Source: an uncultured Verrucomicrobiota bacterium
GTDB taxonomy: Bacteria > Verrucomicrobiota > Verrucomicrobiae > Opitutales > Opitutaceae
NCBI GenBank assembly: GCA_946482165.1
Contig: CAMLQS010000109.1
Coordinates: 1 to 14,351 of the forward strand
Direction: 5' to 3'
Length of the DNA stretch: 14,351 nt
Shown here: one piece after another, positions 7,113 to 14,351 of the stretch
Layout of the letters: every line of letters begins with the position of its first letter
Numbering within the stretch: the stretch's first letter is position 1
Position numbers and translations under genes: made by a program
The notes under the pieces: generated by a model
The model's input: the letters and a program-made list of their open reading frames with translations, nothing else
Told to the model about the DNA's origin: nothing
Databases searched by the model: none

Positions 7113-7937
7113 ATGAACACGTATTCCTGTTTCGCCCGTGCAACCTTGATGGTCGCCCTGGCCGGTTTTGGCGTCGTGGCGCAAGCCGCCACTCTTGAGA
7201 GTTATTTCGATTTCACGCGCTATGAGTCGGTCCGGCCGGGAACGACCCTTGTCAGCAATGTTCACGGCAAGACCCCGGCCGTTCTGAAGTCGACCGGAAC
7301 CACGTTGAACCAATGGGGCCTGACCATCGCGCCGGGGCACAGCGCGGCCGATACCGGAGTGCTTATATCGGGAGACGCCCTGGCCGGCTACTCCGGCGAT
7401 TTCTCGATCCAGATTTGGTTCATCACCTCGGAAACGGTGAGCGCGAACACGATGCTGTTTGGCGGCACCACCTCGGAGGCCAACGACGAAAGCCTGGCTG
7501 GCGACGCGGCTTTTTTTGTCGGATACAACCATGTGAAGGACAAGACCGATTGCCTCCGGCCCGTGGTCAGCGATGGAAATCGCTGGGGCTTGGCCATGTC
7601 CGCGAAGAAGGGCACCGGGGTGTCTCTCCTTACCGTGCATGACTACGTGCTGACCTACAGTCGCGGCAGCCGACGGATGGCCACCTACATGAACGGCGTC
7701 CCGGTGGGCTCGTCGAGCGGCGTCAATCTGGAGGGACTCGCGGGGCTTTCCAAGGGGATGGCCATCGGCGGCGTGGAACGTTCCGCTTTCAAGGACGATG
7801 TCTCCGCTCCGGTGAACATCCGCTCCTTCCTGCTTTACTCCGGCGCGTTGAGCCCCATGCAAATCGCCAAACTCCACGAATCCGGGCCCACGGTGAGCCT
7901 GGACGCGTTAAGAGAGGCCGAGGTTGTCGTGAAGTGA
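7113..7937 (+). CDS. Secreted LamG / concanavalin A-like domain protein
   Basis: A 274-residue protein with a signal peptide at 1-25 (core LMVALAGFGVV, likely cut AQA|AT), so it is exported. The rest is one jelly-roll domain of the LamG_3 type: SGDFSIQIWFIT near 90-101 is the usual strand, VLTYSRGSRRMATYMNGVPVG near 180-200 matches the 'Y-x-NG' strand and turn, and IRSFLLYSGALSPMQIAKLHES close to the end is the family's closing motif. Such domains bind carbohydrate or act as structural modules in Verrucomicrobiota and Planctomycetes surface proteins; no catalytic residues are evident. There is no PEP-CTERM sorting signal or second domain, so a soluble periplasmic or extracellular protein is likely. 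It is transcribed toward the DUF1593 gene and ends 85 bases from that gene's stop. The decayed sequence upstream means its original neighbours are lost. Family call is fairly sure; the ligand is unknown. Confidence 0.8.
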   Translation: MNTYSCFARATLMVALAGFGVVAQAATLESYFDFTRYESVRPGTTLVSNVHGKTPAVLKSTGTTLNQWGLTIAPGHSAADTGVLISGDALAGYSGDFSIQIWFITSETVSANTMLFGGTTSEANDESLAGDAAFFVGYNHVKDKTDCLRPVVSDGNRWGLAMSAKKGTGVSLLTVHDYVLTYSRGSRRMATYMNGVPVGSSSGVNLEGLAGLSKGMAIGGVERSAFKDDVSAPVNIRSFLLYSGALSPMQIAKLHESGPTVSLDALREAEVVVK

Positions 7938-7987
7938 TGCTCGGGCGCGCAGGCCCAAACATGCGGCCGCGATTTTCAGCGGGGCGA

Positions 7988-8019
7988 GGAGGCCCATGGA
8001 CCGGGCGGTTCCGGCCTCC
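7988..8019. terminator. Long hairpin between convergent LamG and DUF1593 genes
   Basis: GGAGGCC (7988-7994) pairs with GGCCTCC (8013-8019), and inside it GGACC (7998-8002) pairs with GGTTCC (8007-8012) with one bulged base and a GGGC loop. On the plus strand the hairpin is followed by CGCTTAATTCTTATT. It sits between two convergent genes, 51 bases after the LamG stop and 4 bases beyond the DUF1593 stop codon in its reading direction. It fits a terminator, possibly bidirectional; the U-rich tail is imperfect. Confidence 0.55.
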
Positions 8020-8022
8020 CGC

Positions 8023-9495
8023 TTAATTCTTATTCGCCGCCGCGACCACGTTCACGATGACGCGGCGGTAGCGGGTGAGGCGGGGCGTGCCTCGGTCGGT
8101 GACGGCGAGGATGAGGTGCATCTCGCCGAGGCCGGGGGCGAGGACGCCGCCGGCGGGCACGGTGAAGGAGGCGCGGGGCTGGTCGGCGTTTTCGATGTGG
8201 AGCGGCTGGCCCGTATGCCCGGCGGCCAGCGGAAAGTCGCCGGCCTCGTTGTAGTAGAACCATTGATACGACAGGGAGTCGCCGTCGGGGTCGGTCGTGC
8301 CTTCGGCGTTGAGATCGACGCGCTCGCCGGGGCGGACGGTGAGGCGGTCCGCGTGGCCAAGGCGGGGGATGGGCGGGTGGTTGGCCTCCTTCGGGGCTTT
8401 GATCGTCCAATCCATGCGGGCGGCGAAGTCGTTCTGGAAGGCCTCGCGCCAGCGCCAGATCGTGGCGTGGTTGTCGTCGTGCCAGCGGCCGTCGACGCCG
8501 ATCACCTCGTCGTCGGCGTCGGTCCAGATGGGGCGCGTCTCGGGCCGGGCATGCCATTTTCTCGGGCGGGGCGTGTAGAGTTCGTAGCGGCCGCCCCAGC
8601 CGCCCCAGTCGGGGCGTTCGGGGGCGTTGAGGCCGTTGTCGATCAGGCCGAGGAAACTCGGGGTGTCGCCCTCCATCAGGTATTGCCAGCGTGGATACTC
8701 GGCGCCGAGAGGGCCCTTGCGGCGGACGGCCTGGTCGAGCCAGTCGTTGGAGACGAGCGCGGAGTCGGCGCCGTCGCAGCGGGCATGGAAGTGGTCGCCG
8801 CCGATGCCGCTCCAGGTCGCGTGGTGGTAGGCGCCACCGTCGTGGAAACCGGGGCTGACGATGGTGAAGAGGCCGGGGAACTCCGTGCGCAGCCACGGGC
8901 CGGAGTCGTCCTGGTCGGAGATGGCGTAAACGCGGAGCTTGGCGACGGCGCGGGCCAGCTCTTCGGCGGAGCGTGTGGCGCGGATTTTCCAAAGCGCCTG
9001 GGCGAGCACGTTGGGGCCGCCCCAGACCGGCACCCAGAGGGGGCGAGGGTCGTCGCGGCCGAGGGCGCGGATGAGCAGATCGGAGCCGGGGGAGTCCTTG
9101 CCTTCGCCGACGCCGCGCAGGCCGTAGACGGGCGGGCCCTCGCTGACGAGGGGGAGGAGTTGGTCGGCGGGCGGAAAGCCGGGTTCGTGTTTTTCGAGGT
9201 TGTCGCGCACCCGGCCGTAGGCGCCGACGATCTGGCGGATGCGTTGAGGGGCGACGCGGCCCTGCTGGTGGATCGAGGTCGTGGCGACGAGGCCTTCGGT
9301 GTCGAAGTGATTCGCATAAACGAGATATCGGACGAGCGACATCGCGTCGTCGGGTTCGTTCTCGATGTCGGTGAGGACGAAGACGCGCGGCTTGCTCGAC
9401 GCGGGGGCGGGGGACGACGCGGGGTCGGGATCGGGCGCGGCGAGGAGGCAGGCGGAAAGGGCGAGGGCGGTGAACGGGGCGAGCAGACGCTTCAT
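8023..9495 (-). CDS. DUF1593 / Sde182-like nucleoside-hydrolase-fold protein, exported
   Basis: A 490-residue protein with an export signal; LSAC with Cys16 fits a lipoprotein box, so it may be lipid-anchored rather than free. The N-terminal domain (about 35-340) is DUF1593: [20 protein letters not shown] carries the D43, E45, D49, D50 cluster that parallels the calcium-binding Asp motif of nucleoside hydrolases, and the segments [22 protein letters not shown] and [10 protein letters not shown] are characteristic. The C-terminal part (about 375-487) is an Ig-like sandwich with [14 protein letters not shown], usual for the Sde182 C-terminal domain. The family is described as cellulose-binding or hydrolase-like; its substrate is not settled, and a ribose- or sugar-linkage hydrolase is the usual inference from the fold. 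It is the third minus-strand gene after GH78 and GH2, separated from GH2 by 134 bases containing a palindromic repeat. The sequence before the ATG (CCGAATATAGA) has no Shine-Dalgarno. A broken second copy lies at 6740-6878. Confidence 0.87.
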   Translation of the reverse strand: MKRLLAPFTALALSACLLAAPDPDPASSPAPASSKPRVFVLTDIENEPDDAMSLVRYLVYANHFDTEGLVATTSIHQQGRVAPQRIRQIVGAYGRVRDNLEKHEPGFPPADQLLPLVSEGPPVYGLRGVGEGKDSPGSDLLIRALGRDDPRPLWVPVWGGPNVLAQALWKIRATRSAEELARAVAKLRVYAISDQDDSGPWLRTEFPGLFTIVSPGFHDGGAYHHATWSGIGGDHFHARCDGADSALVSNDWLDQAVRRKGPLGAEYPRWQYLMEGDTPSFLGLIDNGLNAPERPDWGGWGGRYELYTPRPRKWHARPETRPIWTDADDEVIGVDGRWHDDNHATIWRWREAFQNDFAARMDWTIKAPKEANHPPIPRLGHADRLTVRPGERVDLNAEGTTDPDGDSLSYQWFYYNEAGDFPLAAGHTGQPLHIENADQPRASFTVPAGGVLAPGLGEMHLILAVTDRGTPRLTRYRRVIVNVVAAANKN

Positions 9496-9515
9496 TTCTA
9501 TATTCGGCAGTTTAA

Positions 9516-9583
9516 ACCACGGATCTCACGGATGGGCGCGGATGGATCGGTTTCTATCCGTGGTAATCCGTGAAATCCGTGGT
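9516..9583. repeat. REP-like intergenic palindrome (CCACGGAT type)
   Basis: The left arm ACCACGGATCTCACGGAT (9516-9533) and the right arm ATCCGTGAAATCCGTGGT (9566-9583) are inverted copies with 17 of 18 positions matching. The 32-base centre holds further partial copies of the same word (CGCGGATGGATCGG, TATCCGTGG). CACGGAT-repeat elements of this kind are scattered between genes in several Verrucomicrobiota, Planctomycetes and related genomes, and they can fold into cruciforms or mRNA hairpins. It lies between the GH2 stop and the DUF1593 start on the same strand, so it could attenuate or protect the message, or simply be a small non-autonomous element. No target duplication was identified. 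Confidence 0.75.
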
Positions 9584-9629
9584 CAAAAACTCCGACTCCT
9601 GATGTCCGAAATTATCCAATGCGGGGAGA

Positions 9630-12600
9630 TCAGGGCGAGACGGGGGTGAGCTCGAAGGCGAAGCGGTAGGGGCGGTCGGCGTGGAGGACATGCTTCCACG
9701 CGGGCCAGGCGCCCCAGGAGTTTTCGCCGCCGACGCCCATCTGCGCGTGGGCGATGTGCACGGTGACGAAGTCGCGCAGGGGGATGTCGGCGGGATGGCG
9801 GCGGTTTTCGAGATCGTCTTGGGAGAACGGATACGCGCCGACCTCGAGCGTCTGCTCGTCGGCGGAGCGGAAGCGCAGGCCGCGGCCGGCGGAGTCGAGG
9901 AAGGTGGCCCAGCGGACGCCGGTGCGGTTGGCCGTCTCCTGCGGTTCGGAGTAGGGGAACCAGAGTTTGGCGACGTCGCCGGACCAGACGCCGACGGGGT
10001 AGCCTTCGGCGCGGTCGCGGTAGTTTTCCTCGGGGCCGCGGCCGAACCAGGTCCATTGGCGCAGATCCTTGGCGAGCGCGGCGCTGAGGCCGACGCGCGG
10101 GATGCGGGCGAGTTTTTCTCCGGCGGGGCGGAGCTCGAGGGCGACGCGGACGCGGCCGTCGTTAGAAAACCGATACGCGAGCGTGGCGGTGGTCCGGCCG
10201 ACGGGGACGGCGAGTTCGTAGGTGACGACATGGTCGCCGGCCTCGCGTTTGTCCGCGCGGGAGGTGACGACGGCCTTGGGGCCGGCTTCGCGCCAGGGAG
10301 CGCAGGCGCGGGTCATGTCGCTGCCGCGGTCGTTGTCGGTGGGCGGGCGCCAGAGGTTGAGGTGGAGCGGGCCGGCGAGGAGTTCGCGGCCGGCGGCGGC
10401 GTAGGAGACGAACTGGCCGGTGCGATCATCGAGGACGGCGACGTAGCCGGCGCCGGTGACGGTGGTGCGATGGGCGGCGGCGTCCTGGACGACGGCGCCG
10501 GACGCGAGCGGGGCGGCGGGCGGAGTGGCGGGGGCGGGCGTGGTCCAGGCGAGGGCGAGTTGTTCGCGGGCGACGATGTGGTCGGCGCGGGCCCAGGGGC
10601 GGTCGGCGCCTTGGGGGAACTCGAGGTTGAGGTGATACTCGGCGCCGGGGCGGAGTTTGATCGCGGGCAGGTCGAGCTGGATCTCGGCGGAGGCCTGCGG
10701 GGCGAGCTTGGGCAGGCGGCCTTTGCCGGTGCGCAGCGGGCGACCGTCTTCGAGAACGGTCCAGCGGTAGGGCTGGGCGTCGAGGGTGAGGAAGAAGTGT
10801 TCGTTCAACACGGAGACGCGAGGGCGGGGCGCGGCGAGGTCCACCGGGGTGACGAGGAGGTTGCGATATTGGTGGGCGACCTCGACGGCGTGCGGATTGG
10901 GCACGAGGTCGGAACCGACGACGCCGTTGAAGCAGAAATTATTGTCGTTGGGCTGGTCGCCGTAGTCGCCGCCGTAGGCGAAGTAGCGGAGGCGGCCTTC
11001 GGGGGAGACGAAGCGTTTGGGGTCGAGGGCGGAGACGGCGGCCTGGGCGGCGGAAAGCGGGTGGGCGGCGGGTTTTTCGCGGAGGATGCCTTGATCGCGC
11101 CAGTCCCAGATGAAGCCGCCCTGGAGGAGGCGTTCGCTGCGGAAGAGGCGCCAGTATTCGTCGAGGCCGCCGCTGGAGTTGCCCATGGTGTGGTTATACT
11201 CGCAGAGGATAAACGGGCGCTGCTTGGCGAGGGGCTTTTGTTCCTCCTTGCGGCACCAGGGGGCGAGGTTGCCGGCGTGGTAATACATCGGGGTGTAGAG
11301 GTCGACGTAGGGGCGATCCCAGGCGCCTTCGTAGTGGAGCGGGCGGGACGGGTCGCGTTGATGAACCCACTCGCCCATGCGCTCAAAGTTGGGGCCGTCG
11401 CCGGACTCGTTGGCGAGGGACCAGATGATGACGGAGGGGTGGTTTTTGAGGAGCTCGACCATGTTGCGCACGCGGTCGAGGAGGGCGGGATACCAAGACG
11501 GGTCGTTGGCGAGGGCGTTGCCGGGGTCGATGCCGTATTCGTGGGTCTCGATGTTGGCCTCGGAGATGACGTAGAAGCCGTATTCGTCGACGAGTTCGAG
11601 GAAGCGCGGGTCGTTCGGGTAGTGGGAGGTGCGAATGGCGTTGATGTTGAGCCGCTTCATGGCGTCGAGGTCGGCGCGCATGGTGGCCTCGGGGACATAT
11701 TGGCCGGTGAGGTGGTCGTGGTCGTGGCGGTTGACGCCCTTGATGAGGATGGGTTGGCCGTTGACGAGGAGCTGGCCGTTTTTGGTCTCGGCGCGGCGGA
11801 AGCCGATCTTGGTGGCGTAGTGGGCGAGGGCGCGGCCGCGTTCGTCCTTGAGGGCGAGGAGGAGGGAGTAGAGGCGGGGTTGTTCGGCGGACCAGGGATC
11901 GATGGCGAGGTTTTCGACGCGGGCCTTGGCGGCGTGCTCGCCGCCGGCGGGGGCGTGGCCGGAGAGGGTGCGGCGGGCGAGGGTGCGACCACGGGAGTCG
12001 AGCAGGGCGGCCTCGACGGTGTAGGGGCGCGCGCGGCCGGCGTAGTCGCGGGTCCAGGTGGAGAGGTCGAGGACGCCGGAGCGGTAGTCGTCGGCGAGGG
12101 TGGCGTGGATCTCGAAGTCGCGGATGTCGAGGTCGGCGGAGGACCAGAGCGAGACGTCGCGGAAGATGCCGGAGAGGCGCCAGTAGTCCTGGTCTTCGAG
12201 GTAGGCGCCGTCGCTGTAGCGGTAGACCTCGACGGCGAGGAGGTTTTCGCCGGGCCGGAGGTAGGAGGTGAGGTTGAACTCGGCGGGGGTGCGGCTGTCT
12301 TGGGAGTAGCCGACGTGGCGGCCGTTGACGTAGAGGTGGAAGGCGGAGGCGACGCCGTTGAAGACGACGAAGGTCTGGCGGCCGGCCCATTCGGCGGGGA
12401 CGGTGAAGGTGCGGCGGTAGCTGGAGACGGGGTTGCGCTCGCGGTAGGTGGTCCAGTCGGCGGGGGGCTCGCCCGTGACGCGGGGCGCGTCCTTGCGGAA
12501 TGGATACCGGATGTTGGTGTAGATGGGGGTGCCGTGGCCGTGGAGCTCGACGTTGGAGGGGACGGGGATGGTCTTCCACGCGGAGTCGTCGAAGCCCGGG

Positions 12601-12929
12601 TTTTCGAAGCCGACGGGGCGCTGGTCGGGGGTGCTTACCCAGTGGAAGCGCCACTCGCCGTTCAGGCTACGGTGCCAGGGGCTGGCGTCGCGGGGCCGGG
12701 CGAGGGCGCCGCGGGCGTCGGGGAAGGGCATCTTGGCGGCGTGCGGCTCCTCCTTGTTGACGCGGAAGACGGCTTGGTTTTCCCAGACGGGCGGGGCGGA
12801 GTCGGCGGGAGCTACGGCGGGGGAGGGTGTGGGCGCGGTTTGGGCGGAGGCGTTTGCGCCGAGGGCGACAAGGAGCAGCCAACGGGGAAGGGCGCGGCAA
12901 ATTCGGTTTAGGGTGGGGATGCGTGACAT
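9630..12929 (-). CDS. Secreted GH2 beta-galactosidase (LacZ family)
   Basis: A 1099-residue enzyme, LacZ-sized, that should hydrolyse terminal beta-D-galactosides by the retaining mechanism. A signal peptide occupies about 1-29 (RWLLLVALGANASA|Q), so it acts outside the cytoplasm, unlike E. coli LacZ. Domains in order: jelly-roll sugar-binding domain about 85-270 (ending RLSGIFRDVSLWSS), Ig-like about 275-390, TIM barrel about 395-690, a second Ig-like domain about 700-790, and the Bgal_small_N domain about 830-1095 (PPTDNDRGSD, WFGRGPEENYRDR). In the barrel, EANIETH gives E461 and H463 (E416/H418 of E. coli), SLANESGDG gives the acid/base E508, and ILCEYNHTMGN gives the nucleophile E577; GGFIWDWRDQGI follows. 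All key residues are present and the frame is intact. It lies 87 bases after the GH78 gene and probably shares its promoter, though a hairpin separates them. Side-chain galactose from pectin or arabinogalactan is a more likely substrate than lactose; that is inference. No Shine-Dalgarno precedes the ATG. Confidence 0.94.
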   Translation of the reverse strand: MSRIPTLNRICRALPRWLLLVALGANASAQTAPTPSPAVAPADSAPPVWENQAVFRVNKEEPHAAKMPFPDARGALARPRDASPWHRSLNGEWRFHWVSTPDQRPVGFENPGFDDSAWKTIPVPSNVELHGHGTPIYTNIRYPFRKDAPRVTGEPPADWTTYRERNPVSSYRRTFTVPAEWAGRQTFVVFNGVASAFHLYVNGRHVGYSQDSRTPAEFNLTSYLRPGENLLAVEVYRYSDGAYLEDQDYWRLSGIFRDVSLWSSADLDIRDFEIHATLADDYRSGVLDLSTWTRDYAGRARPYTVEAALLDSRGRTLARRTLSGHAPAGGEHAAKARVENLAIDPWSAEQPRLYSLLLALKDERGRALAHYATKIGFRRAETKNGQLLVNGQPILIKGVNRHDHDHLTGQYVPEATMRADLDAMKRLNINAIRTSHYPNDPRFLELVDEYGFYVISEANIETHEYGIDPGNALANDPSWYPALLDRVRNMVELLKNHPSVIIWSLANESGDGPNFERMGEWVHQRDPSRPLHYEGAWDRPYVDLYTPMYYHAGNLAPWCRKEEQKPLAKQRPFILCEYNHTMGNSSGGLDEYWRLFRSERLLQGGFIWDWRDQGILREKPAAHPLSAAQAAVSALDPKRFVSPEGRLRYFAYGGDYGDQPNDNNFCFNGVVGSDLVPNPHAVEVAHQYRNLLVTPVDLAAPRPRVSVLNEHFFLTLDAQPYRWTVLEDGRPLRTGKGRLPKLAPQASAEIQLDLPAIKLRPGAEYHLNLEFPQGADRPWARADHIVAREQLALAWTTPAPATPPAAPLASGAVVQDAAAHRTTVTGAGYVAVLDDRTGQFVSYAAAGRELLAGPLHLNLWRPPTDNDRGSDMTRACAPWREAGPKAVVTSRADKREAGDHVVTYELAVPVGRTTATLAYRFSNDGRVRVALELRPAGEKLARIPRVGLSAALAKDLRQWTWFGRGPEENYRDRAEGYPVGVWSGDVAKLWFPYSEPQETANRTGVRWATFLDSAGRGLRFRSADEQTLEVGAYPFSQDDLENRRHPADIPLRDFVTVHIAHAQMGVGGENSWGAWPAWKHVLHADRPYRFAFELTPVSP

Positions 12930-12991
12930 GAGGTGGTGATGGGAAATGGCGTGACTGTGGAGGCGGTTGGCGTGTCGGGAGGCGCGGAGAA

Positions 12992-13010
12992 CACGGCCGA
13001 GACGGCCGTG
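12992..13010 (-). terminator. Perfect GC-rich hairpin after the GH78 gene
   Basis: CACGGCCG (12992-12999), loop AGA, and CGGCCGTG (13003-13010) form a perfect 8-base stem starting 6 bases after the GH78 stop codon on the minus strand. It is followed in that direction by TTCTCC, so it is a strong hairpin with only a weak U tract. It may terminate or attenuate transcription between GH78 and GH2, or stabilise the upstream message end. Confidence 0.45.
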
Positions 13011-13016
13011 GCAGGG

Positions 13017-14351
13017 TCAGGGGCGGGGCCAGGTGAACTCGTAGGCGCCGGAGCCGACGGAGTAGAGGGCCGCGCCGTTTTCGACGCGGAGGAAACGCAC
13101 GCCGGGCGCTTTCGCGGCGGGGCGTTTGCTTTCTTTCACGGCGGTGCCGTCGCTGTCGGGGAGGCGGATGATCGCGGTGGTGTTGACGGGGATCTCGACC
13201 TTGAGGGTGGCGAGGCTGGGACGGATGCTCCATTCGGAGGCGAGACGTCCGTAGGCGGTTTCCTGCGCGCAGCGCACGTTCGCGAGGCCGTGGTGGTCGA
13301 GGAGGGGCGCGATGCGCGATATCTTGTAGCCGGGCTCGAGCGCCTGCAGGCCGCCGAGGTGGGCGAACATCCAGTCGCCGACGGCGCCGTAGGCGTAGTG
13401 GTTGAATGAATTCATGTCGACGGGGCCGAACTCGCCGTTCGGCTGGATGGAGTTCCAGCGTTCCCACATGGTGGTGGCGCCCATTGTGATCGGGAAGCCC
13501 CAGGAGGGGTAGTCTTCGTTGAGAAGGACGCGCATGGCGAGGTCTTCGCGGCCGATCTTGGCGAGCGCGGGGAGGAGCCAGGGCGTGCCGAGGAAGCCGG
13601 TGCGGAGGTGGTTGTCGTCGGCGGCGAGCTTGGCGACGAATTTCGCCGCGGTGAGGGCGCGTTGTTCGGCGTCGGCGATCATGTCGGCGCCGAGCGCGAG
13701 AGCGTAGGCGGTCTGGGTGCCGGTGTGGATGGAGCCGTCCTCGGCGCGATAGGCGGCGGTGAAGGCGGCGCGGATCCGCGGCACGAGCGCGAACCACTCG
13801 GCGGCGCGCGCGGTTTCGCCGAGCGCGGCGGCCATCTCGGCCATCATGCGGGTGTTTTCGGCGAAGTAGACGGTGGCGATGACCTTGTGCTCCTGGAGGC
13901 GGTCGACGCGCTCGAGCGTCAGCCAGTCGCCGGAGAAGAAGGATGCGCGGCCTTGCTCGAGGAGGTCGCCGTCGGCGGTGGCGCTGGAGTGGACGAAGGC
14001 GTGGAAGCGGAGCATCGCCGCCCAGTTTTCGCGGAGGATGCGCTCGTCGCCGGTGGCGCGCCAGACGGAGTAGGGGACGGTGATGAAGGCGTCGGACCAG
14101 CCGACGCCGGTTTCGCCGAACTGGCGGCGCGGGAAGGGCACGATGGCGGGGATGTTGCCGTCGGGATACTGGGCGTCGCGCACGTCGGTCATCCATTTGG
14201 CGAGGAAGGCGCGGGTGTCCTTGAAGCGGGCGGCGGCGGGGGCGAAGACGTTGAGGTCGCCAGTCCAGCCGAGGCGTTCGTCGCGGGCGGGGGTGTCGGT
14301 GGGGATGGAGAGGAAGTTGCCGCGCTGGCCCCAGCGGATGTTGCTCACGAG
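13017..14351 (-). CDS. GH78 alpha-L-rhamnosidase, catalytic and C-terminal part (cut by right edge)
   Basis: The minus-strand frame enters from the right edge and stops at 13019-13017; 445 codons are visible, covering the (alpha/alpha)6 barrel and the C-terminal beta domain. It cleaves terminal alpha-L-rhamnose by inversion. The visible start, SNIRWGQRGNFLSIPTD, is internal to the family, so the N-terminal beta-sandwich domains and any signal peptide lie outside the window; the Met at 14348 is not the real start. DERLGWTGD (codons for DE around 14277-14282) is the family hallmark containing the proposed general acid Glu, and TTMWERWNS (Glu at 13461-13463) contains the proposed general base. 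GFPITMGATTMWERW and SFNHYAYGAVGDWMF are further conserved blocks, and PGYKISRIAPLL marks the barrel end. The usual DCPQRDE reads DTPARDE here, a minor change. It sits upstream of the GH2 gene on the same strand, which points to combined removal of rhamnose and galactose from a plant glycan. Confidence 0.93.
   Translation of the reverse strand, partial: LVSNIRWGQRGNFLSIPTDTPARDERLGWTGDLNVFAPAAARFKDTRAFLAKWMTDVRDAQYPDGNIPAIVPFPRRQFGETGVGWSDAFITVPYSVWRATGDERILRENWAAMLRFHAFVHSSATADGDLLEQGRASFFSGDWLTLERVDRLQEHKVIATVYFAENTRMMAEMAAALGETARAAEWFALVPRIRAAFTAAYRAEDGSIHTGTQTAYALALGADMIADAEQRALTAAKFVAKLAADDNHLRTGFLGTPWLLPALAKIGREDLAMRVLLNEDYPSWGFPITMGATTMWERWNSIQPNGEFGPVDMNSFNHYAYGAVGDWMFAHLGGLQALEPGYKISRIAPLLDHHGLANVRCAQETAYGRLASEWSIRPSLATLKVEIPVNTTAIIRLPDSDGTAVKESKRPAAKAPGVRFLRVENGAALYSVGSGAYEFTWPRP

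Noticed and set aside
6719..7192. A 157-codon minus-strand frame spanning the DUF1593 remnant and the LamG leader
   Set aside because: It crosses the LamG gene start and joins two frames of the decayed gene; only the short EANHPP segment matches DUF1593, so it is not a functional gene.
7996..9573. A 525-codon plus-strand open frame opposite the DUF1593 gene
   Set aside because: Low-complexity shadow of a recognised family on the other strand; no domain or credible start.
9681..12911. A 1076-codon open frame on the plus strand covering nearly the whole GH2 gene
   Set aside because: It is antisense to a gene with all catalytic motifs. Its product is Gly/Val/Ala/Glu-rich repetitive sequence without domains, as expected when a GC-rich gene avoids TTA, CTA and TCA codons.
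12667..14196. A 509-codon Arg/Pro-rich minus-strand frame across the GH78 and GH2 region
   Set aside because: Out-of-frame reading of GH78 and the GH2 start; extreme Arg/Pro content and no motif.
1..14351. CRISPR arrays, tRNA or rRNA genes, integrases and transposases
   Set aside because: No spaced direct repeats, no tRNA-like cloverleaf, no rRNA sequence and no mobile-element protein motifs were seen. The transfer of the defence block is argued only from composition and the adjacent pseudogene.

Overview
The window looks like chromosomal DNA of a high-GC, carbohydrate-degrading bacterium, most likely a Verrucomicrobiota member of the Opitutales/Opitutaceae type. The basis is the gene mix (a ThuA-like secreted protein, a DUF1593/Sde182-like nucleoside-hydrolase-fold protein, secreted GH2 and GH78 enzymes, a LamG protein), the very GC-rich coding sequence, the lack of clear Shine-Dalgarno sequences before the starts, and a 'CCACGGAT...ATCCGTGG' intergenic palindrome. 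Taxonomy is inference; there is no marker gene here.

Layout. (1) 1-262, minus strand: the N-terminal part of a secreted ThuA-like protein that runs off the left edge. (2) 461-6715, plus strand: a three-gene block that looks like anti-phage defence. It starts with a giant STAND/NACHT-type NTPase with a C-terminal PD-(D/E)XK-type nuclease signature. An overlapping pair follows: an AAA_21/OLD-like ATPase (RloA type) and a TOPRIM-like RloB protein. (3) 6719-7112: decayed DNA, including a clear minus-strand remnant of a second DUF1593 gene with two in-frame stops and a frameshift. (4) 7113-7937, plus strand: a secreted LamG/concanavalin-A-like domain protein, followed by a long hairpin. (5) 8023-14351, minus strand: a run of secreted glycan-degradation genes read from right to left: GH78 alpha-L-rhamnosidase (cut by the right edge), GH2 beta-galactosidase (LacZ family), and the intact DUF1593 protein.

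How the parts work together. The GH78, GH2, DUF1593, ThuA and LamG genes fit periplasmic or extracellular breakdown of a rhamnose- and galactose-containing plant polysaccharide such as a rhamnogalacturonan or arabinogalactan side chain. The substrate is inferred, and no transporter or regulator lies in the window. The defence block interrupts this neighbourhood: its right edge lies within about 25 bases of the truncated DUF1593 remnant, and its base composition is lower in GC than the sugar genes. Acquisition by transfer into a carbohydrate locus is the simplest reading. No integrase, transposase, tRNA, rRNA or CRISPR array was seen.
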